A stretch of DNA of 64,000 nucleotides, from the NCBI GenBank assembly GCA_934045905.1, contig OW203768.1, positions 17,760,316 to 17,824,315 on the forward strand. The letters run 5' to 3'. The stretch comes from Leuctra nigra. Taxonomy: Eukaryota > Arthropoda > Insecta > Plecoptera > Leuctridae. Position numbers and translations under genes: made by a program. This document shows, piece after piece, positions 42,401-50,615 of the stretch. Numbering within the stretch: the stretch's first letter is position 1; each line of letters opens with the position of its first letter. The notes beneath the pieces were generated by a model, which searched no databases, was not told where the DNA came from, and saw only the letters and a program-made list of their open reading frames with translations.

Positions 42401-45020
42401 GTTCAGAACTATCTGTTGATGTCCCTGGTGCCGATGCTTCTGCCACGCCAGACTGCTCTGTAATGTTTACAGAGTTTTCCACGACGTCTGCCGATGCGTC
42501 ATTGTTTGAAGGCTCGTCAGCTATTTCCATAGCTTCATCACATTTCTCTTCGTCATCCTCATCAATAGTATCCACATCTTCCTCCATATCTCCCTCAAGT
42601 TTAACAGCACCAATCTTCTCTGTATCCAATTCCACGGCATCCGTCTCCATTGGCTCGTCTTGATTGATAACTGGTTTCTCCTTTACTCCACTTTCTGCAG
42701 CGTCAGTTATCTTCTCTTCTTTAACAACCACAGCATCAGTTGTCTTCTCTTCTTTGACAACCACAGCATCAGTTATCTTCTCCTCTTTGACAATCACAGA
42801 ATCCCTCAAGACTTCTGTTGTGGACTGTGGCACGCTGTCCCCAGAAGATTTGGGCATAGGTTCCGATGTCTCACTCTTTTCGTCTTGGCTCTTCGCCTCT
42901 TCATCCGACTCATTGTCTAACTTATTGTCCAACACTGTCACAGCTTCTGCTGACGATGAGGTGCCGGTTGCCGTACTAATGCCCGGCTCTGCAATAAAAT
43001 TATCGTTTACTCTGGTGAAAAGTCTGGACGATCTTGTAAGTCCTACAAGATCAAACTTGTACGATTTAGCAAGATCGTGGCAAACATTTTCAGCAGGGTC
43101 TAAACCATGAACAACTCGGTATTCTCTCAAGATGAATGGATGATTGAGATGATTACATATTGTTTACGCTCTGCCAAGTAGCGACTCTACGCCTGGGCAA
43201 ATTATAAACTCTGGATATATTTTAGTGCTGTGTGGGTCGGTCGTTTGTCTACCTCACCCTGGTGGAATCTAGTTCAAAGAAGTTACTTTACTCTCTAGAA
43301 ATCCGCGTAATGCCGATCGAATTGAGTCCTAGGAATTTAGGTAGTATTAATTCAAAAGAAATCACCATGCGAAACCTAAATGTTATGTACTAGAGGTATC
43401 CCAAATCAATTTCGAAAACAACAAATACACGAACCACATACCTACACAACACCCAAACATGGCCGACAGCAAACTCCGTCACATAGAACACCTTACACAA
43501 ACCCAAGATAGCGGAGGACTTTGTCATATTACAAGAATGGTTCAAAGTCGTTTCATTGCGTATCTATAAGACTGTTGCTTTCCGACATAATCAGAGAGAA
43601 AAAAAAATCCTAGCGTCGCAAGAGTAAAAACTTTTCAATTCAATTAAAATTTGCAAATGTTTGCTTTTATATTTTCTGTTTTTCTGATTTTTTTATAGGA
43701 AAAAAATTATAAAATGAATAATTTAAACTTAATAATAAATTGAGCCAATGCACGGAGGATAGGGCACTTGGAAATTATGCAATTGGCTTTAAATTTGAGC
43801 AGAGCGAATATATTAAAAAATACTCCCCTGAATGCGCAATGATCACCACGATCCTAAATAACGATCCTAAATCATTAAATGTACAACACTAGTGACATGT
43901 ATTGGAATGGAGTTTGTTGAATAAAGACTAAGAAGTTAAATGTCTACAGGTTATTATTTAATAACTTAATAGTTGCTGCCGTGGGTCCGAATCAATTGTT
44001 TAAAATTCAGCTGAGTTAAAAACCTGACCCTTATCAAAATGGATGGTGCGATAACAAGAATATTGTACCTACAGTTTAAAACCACAAATCAAGCAAAATA
44101 TCTACAAAATTATATTAATCCAAATATAATACTGTCAAGTTTGTTACACCTTGAGGTGATACTCAAGAGGTTATAATGTTCTCCATTGTGCGGCATAATT
44201 TAGTAGTGATTTGAAATTTGCATTGCCTTTTCTGAAACATTTTAAAAAACTGACGAACCGAACCTCTAAAAGCGTCAAAACGATTGAATCATATTAAATA
44301 TAACTTCAGATTATTTGTTTATGTTCCAAGTGAGCTAATTTCATAGAACTGCTGCACGCAATATTGTCGAATTCGACCCGACGAGAGCAACTGTCTTTGA
44401 TAAACAAAAATCAAACGAGATGAAACACTTCGCGAATTGTTACGCTTTTTGTGTGCCCTCAGTATTACCATTAAATAAACCATGGAATAAAAATAATCTG
44501 AACATTGCTACCATGAAAATAATAACGAGCAAACATTTTCGCATACTAGTAGTTATATGTCTAGGAAAACTCCCATTAGTTTATGGTTCGAACCATAGCT
44601 GTGTAAGTGCCCTGCGAATCTTTAATGGATTATTAATTTGCATATTCACTTTCATATTTAGCATGTTTTCCATAACTTCCACGTCGGTAATAATTATTGA
44701 AACAGTATGAAGTGAAGTGAGTGTGTACGCAGTTTTGCGCACAACTGAGTCAAGTAACTGACTCCATGTTTATCAATAACGCTACAGAAATGAAACTCGA
44801 TCAACTCACCATTATTCTCCTTATCGGCCGCCTCATCGCTTCCACTGGCGTCGTCGACGTCGCTGTCGAGCGTCAGACGCAAGTCGTCGGCGTCGCTGTC
44901 CAGCGTCAGACGCAAGTCGTCGTCGGAATCTTCCTTCACGCTCGCACTGCCGTTCAGTAAAACCTGATCCTCATCCTTCTTTGCTGGTTCCGTCTCTGCT
45001 GAAGGAGCCACGTCCTTCAT
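19079..45020 (-). CDS. wde: Windei / ATF7IP (MCAF1) orthologue, SETDB1 cofactor
   Basis: A complete gene, 1323 aa. Coding exons are 44810-45020, 41180-43099, 37361-37492, 35274-35452, 33052-33192, 32028-32159, 30006-30176, 29440-29532, 28486-28618, 27689-27804, 26904-27011, 25152-25218, 24124-24299, 23029-23146, 21182-21351 and 19079-19183. Every junction has GT-AG and matching phase. The N-terminal half is acidic and repetitive. Residues about 815-890 are the helical SETDB1-binding region (VMLHLLLESITQRSDVGHLR, STNLAKQVRDMQLVVKRMA). A SUMO-interacting motif LIDLTDEDD lies at 1026-1034. The C-terminus (about 1194-1323) is the fibronectin III domain (ILSWKMDTF, PMACTLTQFSVGNTYHFAVR). The homologues stabilise SETDB1/Eggless in the nucleus for H3K9 trimethylation. 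A 5' leader exon ends at 45021-45074. Confidence 0.92.
19208..20372. mobile_element. hAT-type non-autonomous transposon, copy 1
   Basis: 1165 bp in the last windei intron, with a perfect 8-bp target duplication ATTATATT on both sides. The ends are TAGGGTTGGGCCAACC and GGTTCGCCCAACCCTA, followed inward by dense GGTTCGAA/TTCGAACC subterminal repeats. No transposase frame. A second copy lies inverted at 30553-31731. Confidence 0.93.
21493..22051. mobile_element. hAT-type MITE
   Basis: A perfect 8-bp duplication GTAATAGC flanks it (21485-21492 and 22052-22059). The ends are TAGGGGTGTTCACGATAA and TTGATGAACACCCCTA. Subterminal ATTAATCGATTAT motifs repeat on both strands. It lies in the windei intron just upstream of the 21182-21351 exon. 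Confidence 0.93.
22075..22740. repeat. GC-rich unclassified intronic sequence
   Basis: Contains two GCCCCGCAGGGC motifs about 95 bp apart and G-rich runs, then a GC-rich patch to about 22740. It is of the same character as the GC-rich part of the MITE at 45666. No ends could be set and no gene is seen. Confidence 0.35.
22829..22980. mobile_element. GTACAC-ended MITE, truncated copy 1
   Basis: Begins GTACACTTGGCC and shares the family core CATTGATAATAACAAGGATTG, AACCCGACCAGCAGCC and CCATTTTGTTC. The far end is degraded. Confidence 0.65.
23798..24012. mobile_element. GTACAC-ended MITE, copy 2
   Basis: Ends GTACACCCGACAAATCATAA and TTATCATTTGTTGAGTGTAC. The core holds CAATCCTTGTTATTATCAAT and ATCGGATGATGCCGTCACAT. 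It sits about 110 bp from the exon at 24124-24299. Confidence 0.85.
24342..25027. mobile_element. pogo/Tigger-like non-autonomous transposon
   Basis: TA target duplication on both sides (24340-24341 and 25028-25029). Terminal repeats are CAGTAGAACCTTGTTAGTAC and the inverse GGTTCCACTG end, with internal AACGTACTA repeats. CAGTAGAACC.. is the typical pogo/Tigger end. 686 bp, non-coding, in a windei intron. Confidence 0.85.
25591..26628. mobile_element. GTACAC-ended MITE, copy 3, interrupted by a pogo-like element
   Basis: Outer ends are GTACACTTGGCCAAACAAAA and TTTTGTTTGGCCGAGTGTAC, with CTAG next to each. The family core (TCACTCTAGTAGGTGA, ATGATAATAACAAG) lies on the right. The body is split at a TA by the 25635-26447 element. 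Confidence 0.85.
25635..26447. mobile_element. pogo/Tigger-like non-autonomous transposon nested in a MITE
   Basis: TA on both sides (25633-25634 and 26448-26449). Ends are CAGTAAACCCTCGTTAATTC and GAAATAACGAGGGTTTACTG, with many inner AATTCGAATT repeats. The central part (25960-26200) is GC-rich and includes a near-direct repeat of GGCGGACGCACCCGATC. No transposase. Confidence 0.9.
28708..29139. mobile_element. pogo/Tigger-like MITE with CCGTATTTGCTCG ends
   Basis: TA target (28706-28707 and 29140-29141). Ends are CCGTATTTGCTCGCATATAA and TTATATGCGAGTAAAAACGG. Subterminal GCGGCTTATA repeats. 432 bp, non-coding. Confidence 0.85.
30006..30176 (-). CDS. wde: windei exon with polyalanine tract
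   Basis: Coding exon 7 (windei residues 906-962). After AGTP comes a run of about 14 alanines written with mixed GCN codons rather than one repeated codon, then LKVNPPRPTAPPINRR and a Pro/Thr-rich end. Phase 0 on both sides. A mixed-codon run argues for selection on the alanine tract rather than simple slippage. Confidence 0.85.
30553..31731. mobile_element. hAT-type non-autonomous transposon, copy 2 (inverted)
   Basis: 1179 bp with a perfect 8-bp duplication AAAATTAT. Ends are TAGGGTTGGGCAAACC and GGTTCGCCCAACCCTA. It is collinear with the reverse complement of 19208-20372 over its length. Confidence 0.93.
32839..33047. mobile_element. wde: GTACAC-ended MITE, copy 4, abutting a windei splice donor
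   Basis: Ends GTACACCCAACAAATCATAA and TATGAATTGTCGAGTGTAC. The right end stops at 33047, while the windei exon 33052-33192 ends at 33052, so intron positions +1 to +4 are host sequence (GTCA) and +5 onward is MITE (GTACAC). Confidence 0.85.
33758..33973. mobile_element. GTACAC-ended MITE, copy 5 (best inverted repeats)
   Basis: Ends GTACACTCGACAATTCATAA and TTATGAATTGTCGAGTGTAC are perfect reverse complements, extending inward through AACGGTATTTGAA. About 216 bp, non-coding. It lies inside a region (33300-34050) rich in TTTTGCAT that may itself be an older element. Confidence 0.9.
34762..35019. mobile_element. Foldback MITE with ~45-bp ends
   Basis: Left end GGAGGCTAAGTCTTGAAACT continues ACGCTTTCAGGACGTAAACG. 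The right end is its near-perfect inverse. Inner GTAAGAATGATCGACATTGA also appears near 59890 and, as an inverted pair, at 37046-37180, so the family is dispersed. No clear target duplication. Confidence 0.75.
36057..36945 (+). mobile_element. 5'-truncated non-LTR retrotransposon (RT C-terminal part)
   Basis: An open frame (36137-36859 plus upstream in-frame sequence) encodes the end of a reverse transcriptase ORF2: LRISREKSEAMVM, EFKYLGSIV, MPTKCKMLLYKTYFIPILTY, EMKFLRSIAGV and RLRWYGHLRR..RGRPRVKW. It lacks the YADD active site, so it is dead on arrival. The 3' end has a TTATTATTATAAT tail like the element at 6.5-11.2 kb, to which it is related but not identical. It lies antisense in a windei intron. 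Confidence 0.88.
38507..38624. repeat. Short foldback repeat
   Basis: TCTATTCTAGAACGTTTTCC..GATGGAAT pairs with ATTCCATC..GTTCTAGAATAGA. About 118 bp, likely a small MITE. Confidence 0.6.
38669..39402 (+). repeat. 165-bp and 45-bp direct repeats with a deletion
   Basis: A 165-bp unit at 38669-38833 recurs almost exactly at 39193-39357. A second unit at about 39120-39165 recurs at 39358-39402, directly joined to the first. The 286 bp between the units in the first copy are absent in the second, and AAAT occurs at both edges of the missing piece. Confidence 0.85.
39408..39436 (+). repeat. Poly-C run (29 bases)
   Basis: An uninterrupted C homopolymer directly after the second duplicated unit. 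A run this long is prone to sequencing and assembly error. Confidence 0.9.
40769..40973. mobile_element. GTACAC-family MITE, degraded copy 6
   Basis: Carries the family core (GGATTGGCTG, GATGGCATCATCC, ACTCTAGTAGGTGAGCTCTG, GATAATAACAAGGATTG, CAAATACCGTTTG) but the ends have drifted. In the windei intron next to the large exon. Confidence 0.7.
41180..43099 (-). CDS. wde: windei large acidic exon with SUMO-consensus motifs
   Basis: The second coding exon, 1920 bp (windei residues 71-711), phase 1 at both ends: acceptor GGTTTAG, donor AAAG|GTAAAG. It begins DPAENVCHDLAKSYKFDLVG, which probably folds, then becomes strongly Glu/Asp/Ser/Thr-rich. Nine SUMO-acceptor consensus sites occur: VKEE at 174, 185 and 196, VKLE at 236, IKEE at 368, VKTE at 373, IKEE at 416, IKDE at 424 and VKDE at 448, several followed by Pro. 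A 10-residue tandem repeat lies between. Low complexity makes homology search weak here; phase and frame support the exon. Confidence 0.9.
42222..42425 (-). repeat. wde: 30-bp tandem repeat in windei coding sequence
   Basis: About six units encoding TDSSE(L/P)ALPS, with the outer units degenerating to TAESSEPAM. Neighbouring units are nearly identical at DNA level, so copy number is likely to vary between individuals. Confidence 0.9.
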
Positions 45021-45074
45021 GCTGGCGGGTTGGTTGAGATATTATTATACAGTAGGTGTCCCGAGGTGGTGGGT
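44810..45074 (-). CDS. wde: windei first coding exon with 5' leader
   Basis: Acceptor CTTTCCAG at 45076-45075, a 54-base leader, then ATG at 45020. It encodes MKDVAPSAETEPAKKDEDQV and a 12-residue acidic duplication (DDLRLTLDSDAD, DDLRLTLDSDVD), ending NNG with donor G|GTGAGT. The acceptor shows that at least one noncoding exon lies further upstream. Confidence 0.8.
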
Positions 45075-45079
45075 CTGGA

Positions 45080-45665
45080 AAGAAAAAAAATATGTTTCTT
45101 TGTTAATTATGGTGCTGGTAACAATTTAATTGTGACATAGATCAGTGTTACAATATCACTTTTACGAGCGTTTTTTTTTTAAATAGGTATAATGGAGCAA
45201 ATTACTACTTATAGAGAAATTACGAGTTTCTCAATTAGAAAGAAAATAACTTTAGGACGCAAAAGTTCAATTTACGAATTAGGGTTGAATTCCACAATGG
45301 GGCGAGTTGGGCGTGTGACGTCATCATAGGATTTACGGGTTAAATGAAACTTGCCGCGTCAACAAATGAGCTGAAACCTGTGTCCATAATGCCCAAACTC
45401 AAGAGGTCGGGCTTTTTGATCCAATATGGATCACAATGTTAAAAGGATAGGGAAACTGGGCGTTCTGATCCAAATACGGTATGCACCCTGAGTAGTGTAA
45501 GTATTGTGCCATGGTAGGGAGAATTTGAAAGTTCAATGGAAATGGAGGGTTCGGCGCAAAGTTCGACAATCTTGATTTGTTTATAAATTAACTCCAATAT
45601 TCTTGAAACATTTTGGTGCGCGGTTGGGACACTTTCTACAATCCAGTTTAGGTATGTCGATTTGA
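45080..45665. other. Upstream intron of windei, no feature
   Basis: AT-rich sequence upstream of the leader exon. I see no supported coding or regulatory feature. Confidence 0.4.
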
Positions 45666-45919
45666 CAGGCGCGTAGGAAGGGGTGAGGGGAAACCCTCTC
45701 CCCCCCCCCACTCGAACAGACCCCCCATGCACCATAGTTTAGCATCCCATTTTCACTTTTAAATTATTTATATTCGAAAAATTAAGATCCCCTGAATCAC
45801 TTTTAAATTGTTCATTCTAAAAAAACGCCCCGTTGGGCTAAAACTTGGGGGCTTCCCCTACATATCCCCCCCCCTGGCCAGTGGCCCCTCCCATGATGAA
45901 AGTAGTTCCTACGCGCCTG
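45666..45919. mobile_element. hAT-type MITE with CAGGCGCGTAGGAA ends
   Basis: 14-bp perfect inverted ends CAGGCGCGTAGGAA and a perfect 8-bp duplication CGATTTGA (45658-45665 and 45920-45927). The interior has C-rich and G-rich runs. 254 bp, non-coding. Confidence 0.9.
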
Positions 45920-45991
45920 CGATTTGAGATTTGTTTCGTGTCCAGTAGATGGCCAATGCCCCCTCCCCCCCTCTCCCCTACTAGGTATGTA

Positions 45992-46101
45992 CAGTGGCGG
46001 CAATATGATCGCATGTATTCTGCCTCTCTCTGACCCATATCATACATGTTTTTATATGGAACAGAGAGAGATAGAGTACAAACAATTTAATGCCGCCAGT
46101 G
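45992..46101. mobile_element. mariner-type MITE (CAGTGGCGGCA ends)
   Basis: TA target duplication. Ends are CAGTGGCGGCA and TGCCGCCAGTG. Inner CTCTGCCTCTCTCTGACCCA pairs with GGAACAGAGAGAGATAGAGT. It shares its right TA with the next MITE. Confidence 0.85.
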
Positions 46102-46103
46102 TA

Positions 46104-47332
46104 CAGTCAGGGAATCTAGATGGTTCATACTCTGCCTCTCTCTGACCCATAACACTAGGAAAACGCTCAGTGTAACGCGTTGATGAGCGAGCACGGATAC
46201 GCGCAAATTCTCGAACCGGAAATGCGTACACAACGCACAGAAAACATATACATCCATATTGAATTGATTATGATATCAACTTAAAAGTGTATGCTTTTCA
46301 TCGAAACTTTAAAATAGCATCTAAGCACCTGGTTCATAAAGCAAATCAGAATCAATTTTCAATTGGCACTGGAAAACATTCATTTCGATACTTCATTACT
46401 GACAGATATTCGGATACACGCAACACCTCGAACCGAAATTATGTCTATCGAATGTCATTAAAAGCCATTAATTCTTTAGTTTCGTCACATACTTGTATAA
46501 AAATCTCCAAAATCTCCAAAAATATTGGTGCCAATCCTTGCTAAGTTTTAAGTTGATCGATTAAACCTTTATGATTAAACGGTTCCTTGTTAATTTTCAA
46601 AAATCACAGGATCTCGTTCAAAAAATATACCTGGGACCACCCATATGATATGATATGTAGTGTGTGTACACAATATCAGATCAATCTGTTGAACGGTCAT
46701 TATAAGTTTCATATCGTTTAAAACTTTCTGCTCTAACTACCTTGCCTTGAACTGTAGATTCGAAGTCGCCGTGAATTTGACAGTCAACACGCAAAATGTC
46801 CCTAAAATGACAAAAACTTTTGAAAATAACGACAGATTAGAGTGAAAATTGGCAAAAATACTTTAAATGTTGGTACCAATGACCATGCGAAGTTTTTAGC
46901 TGGTCGGTCAATCGGTTCCAGTTTAAATTTCAAAAAATCACAGGAAAAATGGTTTTAAATTTGAACCAATTGGAGGATTCGGCTGAAATTTTTTTTGATT
47001 GGGTACAATGTTGGTTGCAATGACTTTGCTAAATTTCAAATTGATCAAACCAACCAATCGAAAGATAATTTTTATAAAATTTGAACCAATCACAGGATAC
47101 CGTTCAGAAAAGATCCCAGGGATCGCATAGATTACGTTAGTATGTGTACAAAATTTCAGATCGATTGGTTGTTTTCGGTTTGACCTGGGCAGTGCAGGCA
47201 AAAAAAAAAAAAAAACACACAGAGAAAGTGCCATAAGAGTACCGTGGTGACGCTCGCTACGCTCGCTCAATAAACATGTTTTTATATGGAGCAGAGAGAG
47301 ATAGAGTATGAACCATCTAGTTTCCTTGACTA
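46104..47332. mobile_element. mariner-type MITE interrupted by a 1.1-kb repeat
   Basis: The outer halves are CAGTCAGGGAATCTAGATGG..CTCTGACCCATA and TTTTTATATGG..CCATCTAGTTTCCTTGACTA, inverted repeats with TA at each side. Its inner sequence matches the uninterrupted MITE at 45992-46101, which gives the pre-insertion target. The insert is 46155-47273. Confidence 0.85.
46155..47273 (-). repeat. GAGCG-box / CTAG-ended interspersed repeat, nested copy
   Basis: Read on the minus strand it begins TTATTGAGCGAGCGTAGCGA and ends GAGCGTTTTCCTAG before a T. About 1.1 kb, with two or three decayed internal repeats of the TTGAAA..GATTGGTT..TTTGCACACA type. No coding sequence. Being nested in a known MITE, it shows the family's true ends. 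Confidence 0.8.
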
Positions 47333-47737
47333 TACAACACACATGAAGTCACAATGCTAATACTAATACAATATGAATGGTCACTCATTACCATCGGCAC
47401 AACAAAATATGACTCACCAGTCACCAGAACAAAGGCTTGGTCACATCATGTAAAACGCTTGTTCGTTATTTATCTGCTATTTATTTTTGAACTAACTGCA
47501 GCTTCCTAAACATCTTCAAATAAAACATCAATAAAAGCCATCAAGAAGCGGAATATTTTTTCTCGTTTGAAACCACAGTTCCCATAATGTAGGTATAAAC
47601 TCGTCATACTTCGCGGTAGGACTGAGCTCGTTGATTTCTTTAGTTCGTCGGCAGGAGTATCATAAGCCGCAACATTGCTGTAAACTTCAACGTGATGATC
47701 TTGAGCAACAAGTTAGCACACAGCAGATGCGCGACGG

Positions 47738-48035
47738 CATTGCGGCATCGATAAACAGGCATTGGCATCGATAAACAGGCATTGCGGCATCGATGAACAG
47801 GCATTGGCATCGATAAACAGGCATTGGCATCGATAAACAGGCATTGCGGCATCGATGAACAGGCATTGGCATCGATAAACAGGCATTGGCATCGATAAAC
47901 AGGCATTGCGGCATCGATAAACAGGCATTGCGGCATCGATGAACAGGCATTGCGGCATCGATAAACAGGCATTGCGGCATCGATAAACAGGCATTGCGGC
48001 ATCGATAAACAGGCATTGCGGCATCGATAAACAGG
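47738..48035. repeat. 20/22-bp minisatellite with CGATAAACAGGCATTG units
   Basis: About 14 units of two alternating types, 22 bp (GCATTGCGGCATCGATAAACAG) and 20 bp lacking the CG. Each holds ATCGATA or ATCGATG. Open frames across it are repeat artefacts. Confidence 0.93.
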
Positions 48036-48124
48036 CAGCGCGACGGTGGCGCACTCGCGTGACATCATTTCTGTCTTGTTCATTATTCACAAGTCCAGAA
48101 ACTGCTCGCGGCATACTTGCGATT

Positions 48125-48646
48125 GAGCGAGCGTCTCCTTTTGGCTCTTTTGGCACGGACCTCTGCTTTTTTTCTGTTACTGAGGCTATACAGGTCACAG
48201 TTTTTCTTCGATCGAACTGAAATTTTGCACACAATATGTGCGGACCAAATCTGGACGTTGCAGACTCTAACTTTTTGAAATCCGCCGATTGGTTCAAATT
48301 TTTAAAAAATGTATCTTCCTATGGGTTGGTCCCATCAATTTGAAATTGTACCAAGTCATTGCGACCAACATCGGTACAAATCCTACAAAGTTTCAGCCAA
48401 ATCCTCCAATTGATTTAAGTTTAAATAATATCTTCTGATTGGTCGAAAATAAAAAAAAGTATCTAGGCAAAGTCACGAAACAACGATATGCTATTCATCC
48501 AGAGTGTTTATATATGGAGAATGGAGATTGGAGAGTTGCAAAGAAAATCGTATTGTGTCGAATCGTCTATCGTGTTTGGCTGGGGATGTTGCATGAGCAT
48601 GTGTCTGTGCTCGCTCATCAACGCGTTACACTCAGCGTTTTCCTAG
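48125..48646 (+). repeat. GAGCG-box / CTAG-ended interspersed repeat
   Basis: 5' box TTGAGCGAGCGTCTCCTTTT, body with TCGATCGAACTGAAATTTTG, end CATCAACGCGTTACACTCAG then CGTTTTCCTAG. Almost the same length as the 5058 copy. Confidence 0.75.
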
Positions 48647-50234
48647 TATATAAAAAACGGTCTATCTATGTGAAAAGTCCTCGTGTGAACATATCGTAAT
48701 AGTGTGAACGTGTCTTAGTATGACACCCATAGTGTGAACAGTGTGACCTATAGTGTGAACATGCCTAACGCGTCACTTACGTCTTTACTCAGAAGGCACG
48801 TTCCATCAAATACGTTTTCAAGTCGACCATCCTCTTCCATCTCACCCTGACAACATTTAGCTTGGACAAGATAGTAAATAAATAAGAATATCAACCAGTT
48901 TCGAAACAGAAGGAGGGGGGGGGGGGGGGGGGAGGGGGCCGTTACATAATGCCGAAAATTATTCATTTGACTAGATACTGTTATAAGAATCTGCGCACGT
49001 TTCTTCAAATTATTTTAAGACATCGTTTCAAAATAAGTGAATTGCTAACAATTACAAAAAAGCTTTTGACACTCAAAATGCGTACGGATTATCATTATTC
49101 ATTGTAAGGATACGGAAGCACGGATTCGATTTCCGTTAAGATCGTTCAACCACATTAAAACTTATTCGTGGTTTCCGTTCGGAAGTTGTCGACGATCGCT
49201 TCCTTCCACAATCCTCTTCCTCTCCTTTCCATACAAAAACCACGCAGCTTGACGATGAAGAATGTGATTGGTTGTCTTGAGCTGCGAGTTGCGAGAGCAC
49301 TCGTCTCCCATTGGCCGAGTCGAGTGGCATGACGCAACGGCAAAAGTAGAAGTTACGTCAACATGACCTTTCAGCGCCGAGTAGCATCGTTCCACTTCTG
49401 TATGGTTCCAAACTTCCACAAAGCGCGTATTGTTATGGTATGATCTCAGGGTCATACAATACGGCTGTTTGCTTCGCCGTCACTCCAGTAATGAATGTTG
49501 ATTTGTGTGCCGAGACCTCGTAGTTCAACGTACGCTTTATCAATTGCAATTAGAATATAAGCATTTCTTCTTCTGTTCTTCGTGATACGTAAGTTTCTTC
49601 TGAAGCCTGGGGCTAGATTCAATTACCATAAAAAATCGTAAAAAGGTTTAAAATATTTAGTTTCTCCCTCCTTTTACATCTGAATTATTTTCGGTAGGGC
49701 TTGGCAGTCTTTTTACAAGATTTTGTTTCATGATACTGTTTGTATTTGCTTATTTGTTACTTACCTAATTACTTACAATCATGAAATTACGTATCAGTAT
49801 AAATAGGTGATTAAATGCCTGTTTTATCCCTCATGTCGTTATTTCTTTGTGCTACTTGCCTTCACCATTGACGTCGTCGTTCTCTTGTTTTCGCTAGAGA
49901 GCCTAGATTGTTTTTCACTAATCCATTCCAAGGACGTCTTAGAAAACGCCGTGCCATATTATGTGGTAAAATCACTGACAAGCGATTCTCTGCTTGGGAT
50001 TCGCAAGTCTGTCGTCGATGAATGTTGACGAAGCACGCCGCCTCGATTTTACACGGTTCTTACGTAGACAAATGTCAAATTCTACACGCGTCCAGCTAAG
50101 ATCGTCGAACATTTCACCAGATTACAGAGAAACCTGACACAGTACAACAATATTCTTCCGATGTAGGTCGTATTAAAGCCCTGAAGCCCAATTAAAGCTT
50201 TGAAGCCCGAATTTGATGAAAATTGAGGTTTCCG
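48647..50234. other. Gene-poor region
   Basis: Contains a G-run near 48916-48932 and a moderately GC-rich patch (49130-49560) without a recognisable protein or conserved splice pattern. It could be an upstream exon or enhancer of windei, but nothing in the sequence shows this. Confidence 0.35.
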
Positions 50235-50615
50235 GAGGGCTGAGTAGTGAGCGTGGCCTTGAAGAGTTTTTTAATCGATTTGTATCAATATATTTTACCA
50301 ATGTAATTGTTAACAAAATAGGGTTTTGTACGAGTATTCAGAACAGTACAATAAAAATAATTTCATAGTTTGGAATAAGTTATTAGTTTTATTTTGTCCA
50401 ACAGATGCTTAGTGTATTAATTTTACTAATTTTCGGGCACTAAACATCTGTAGGACGAAGTAAATCAAATAAACCATTACAAGCTATGGAATTATTTTCA
50501 TTGAACTGTTCTGAATACTCGTGCAAAGCCTTATTTTGTTAACAATTACATTGGTAAAAGATACTGATAAAAAAAAATCGATTAAAAAACTCTTCGAGGT
50601 CAAACTCACTAACCC
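50235..50615. mobile_element. TTAA-family MITE, degraded copy D
   Basis: Starts GAGGGCTGAGTAGTGAGCGT and ends in the inverse CTCTTCGAGGTCAAACTCAC. The arms match 18070-18451 throughout, including AACAGATGCTTAGTG / CACTAAACATCTGTAGGAC at the centre. The outer TTAA is mutated on both sides, so it is older. Confidence 0.85.

Noticed and set aside
41209..42663. Long plus-strand Ser-rich frames opposite the windei exon
   Set aside because: Antisense of an acidic, repetitive exon. The minus-strand frame has matching splice phases and continues into the ATF7IP domains.
44420..44710. 96-residue plus-strand frame with hydrophobic segments
   Set aside because: Lies in a windei intron, AT-rich composition, no promoter, no splice or homology support.
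47738..48035. CRISPR-like array
   Set aside because: Units are contiguous 20/22-bp tandem repeats with no unique spacers, in a eukaryotic sequence.
47640..48297. Minus-strand frames rich in CRNACLSMPQCLFIDA-like repeats
   Set aside because: Produced by the CGATAAACAGGCATTG minisatellite running in several frames. No start context, splice sites or homology.
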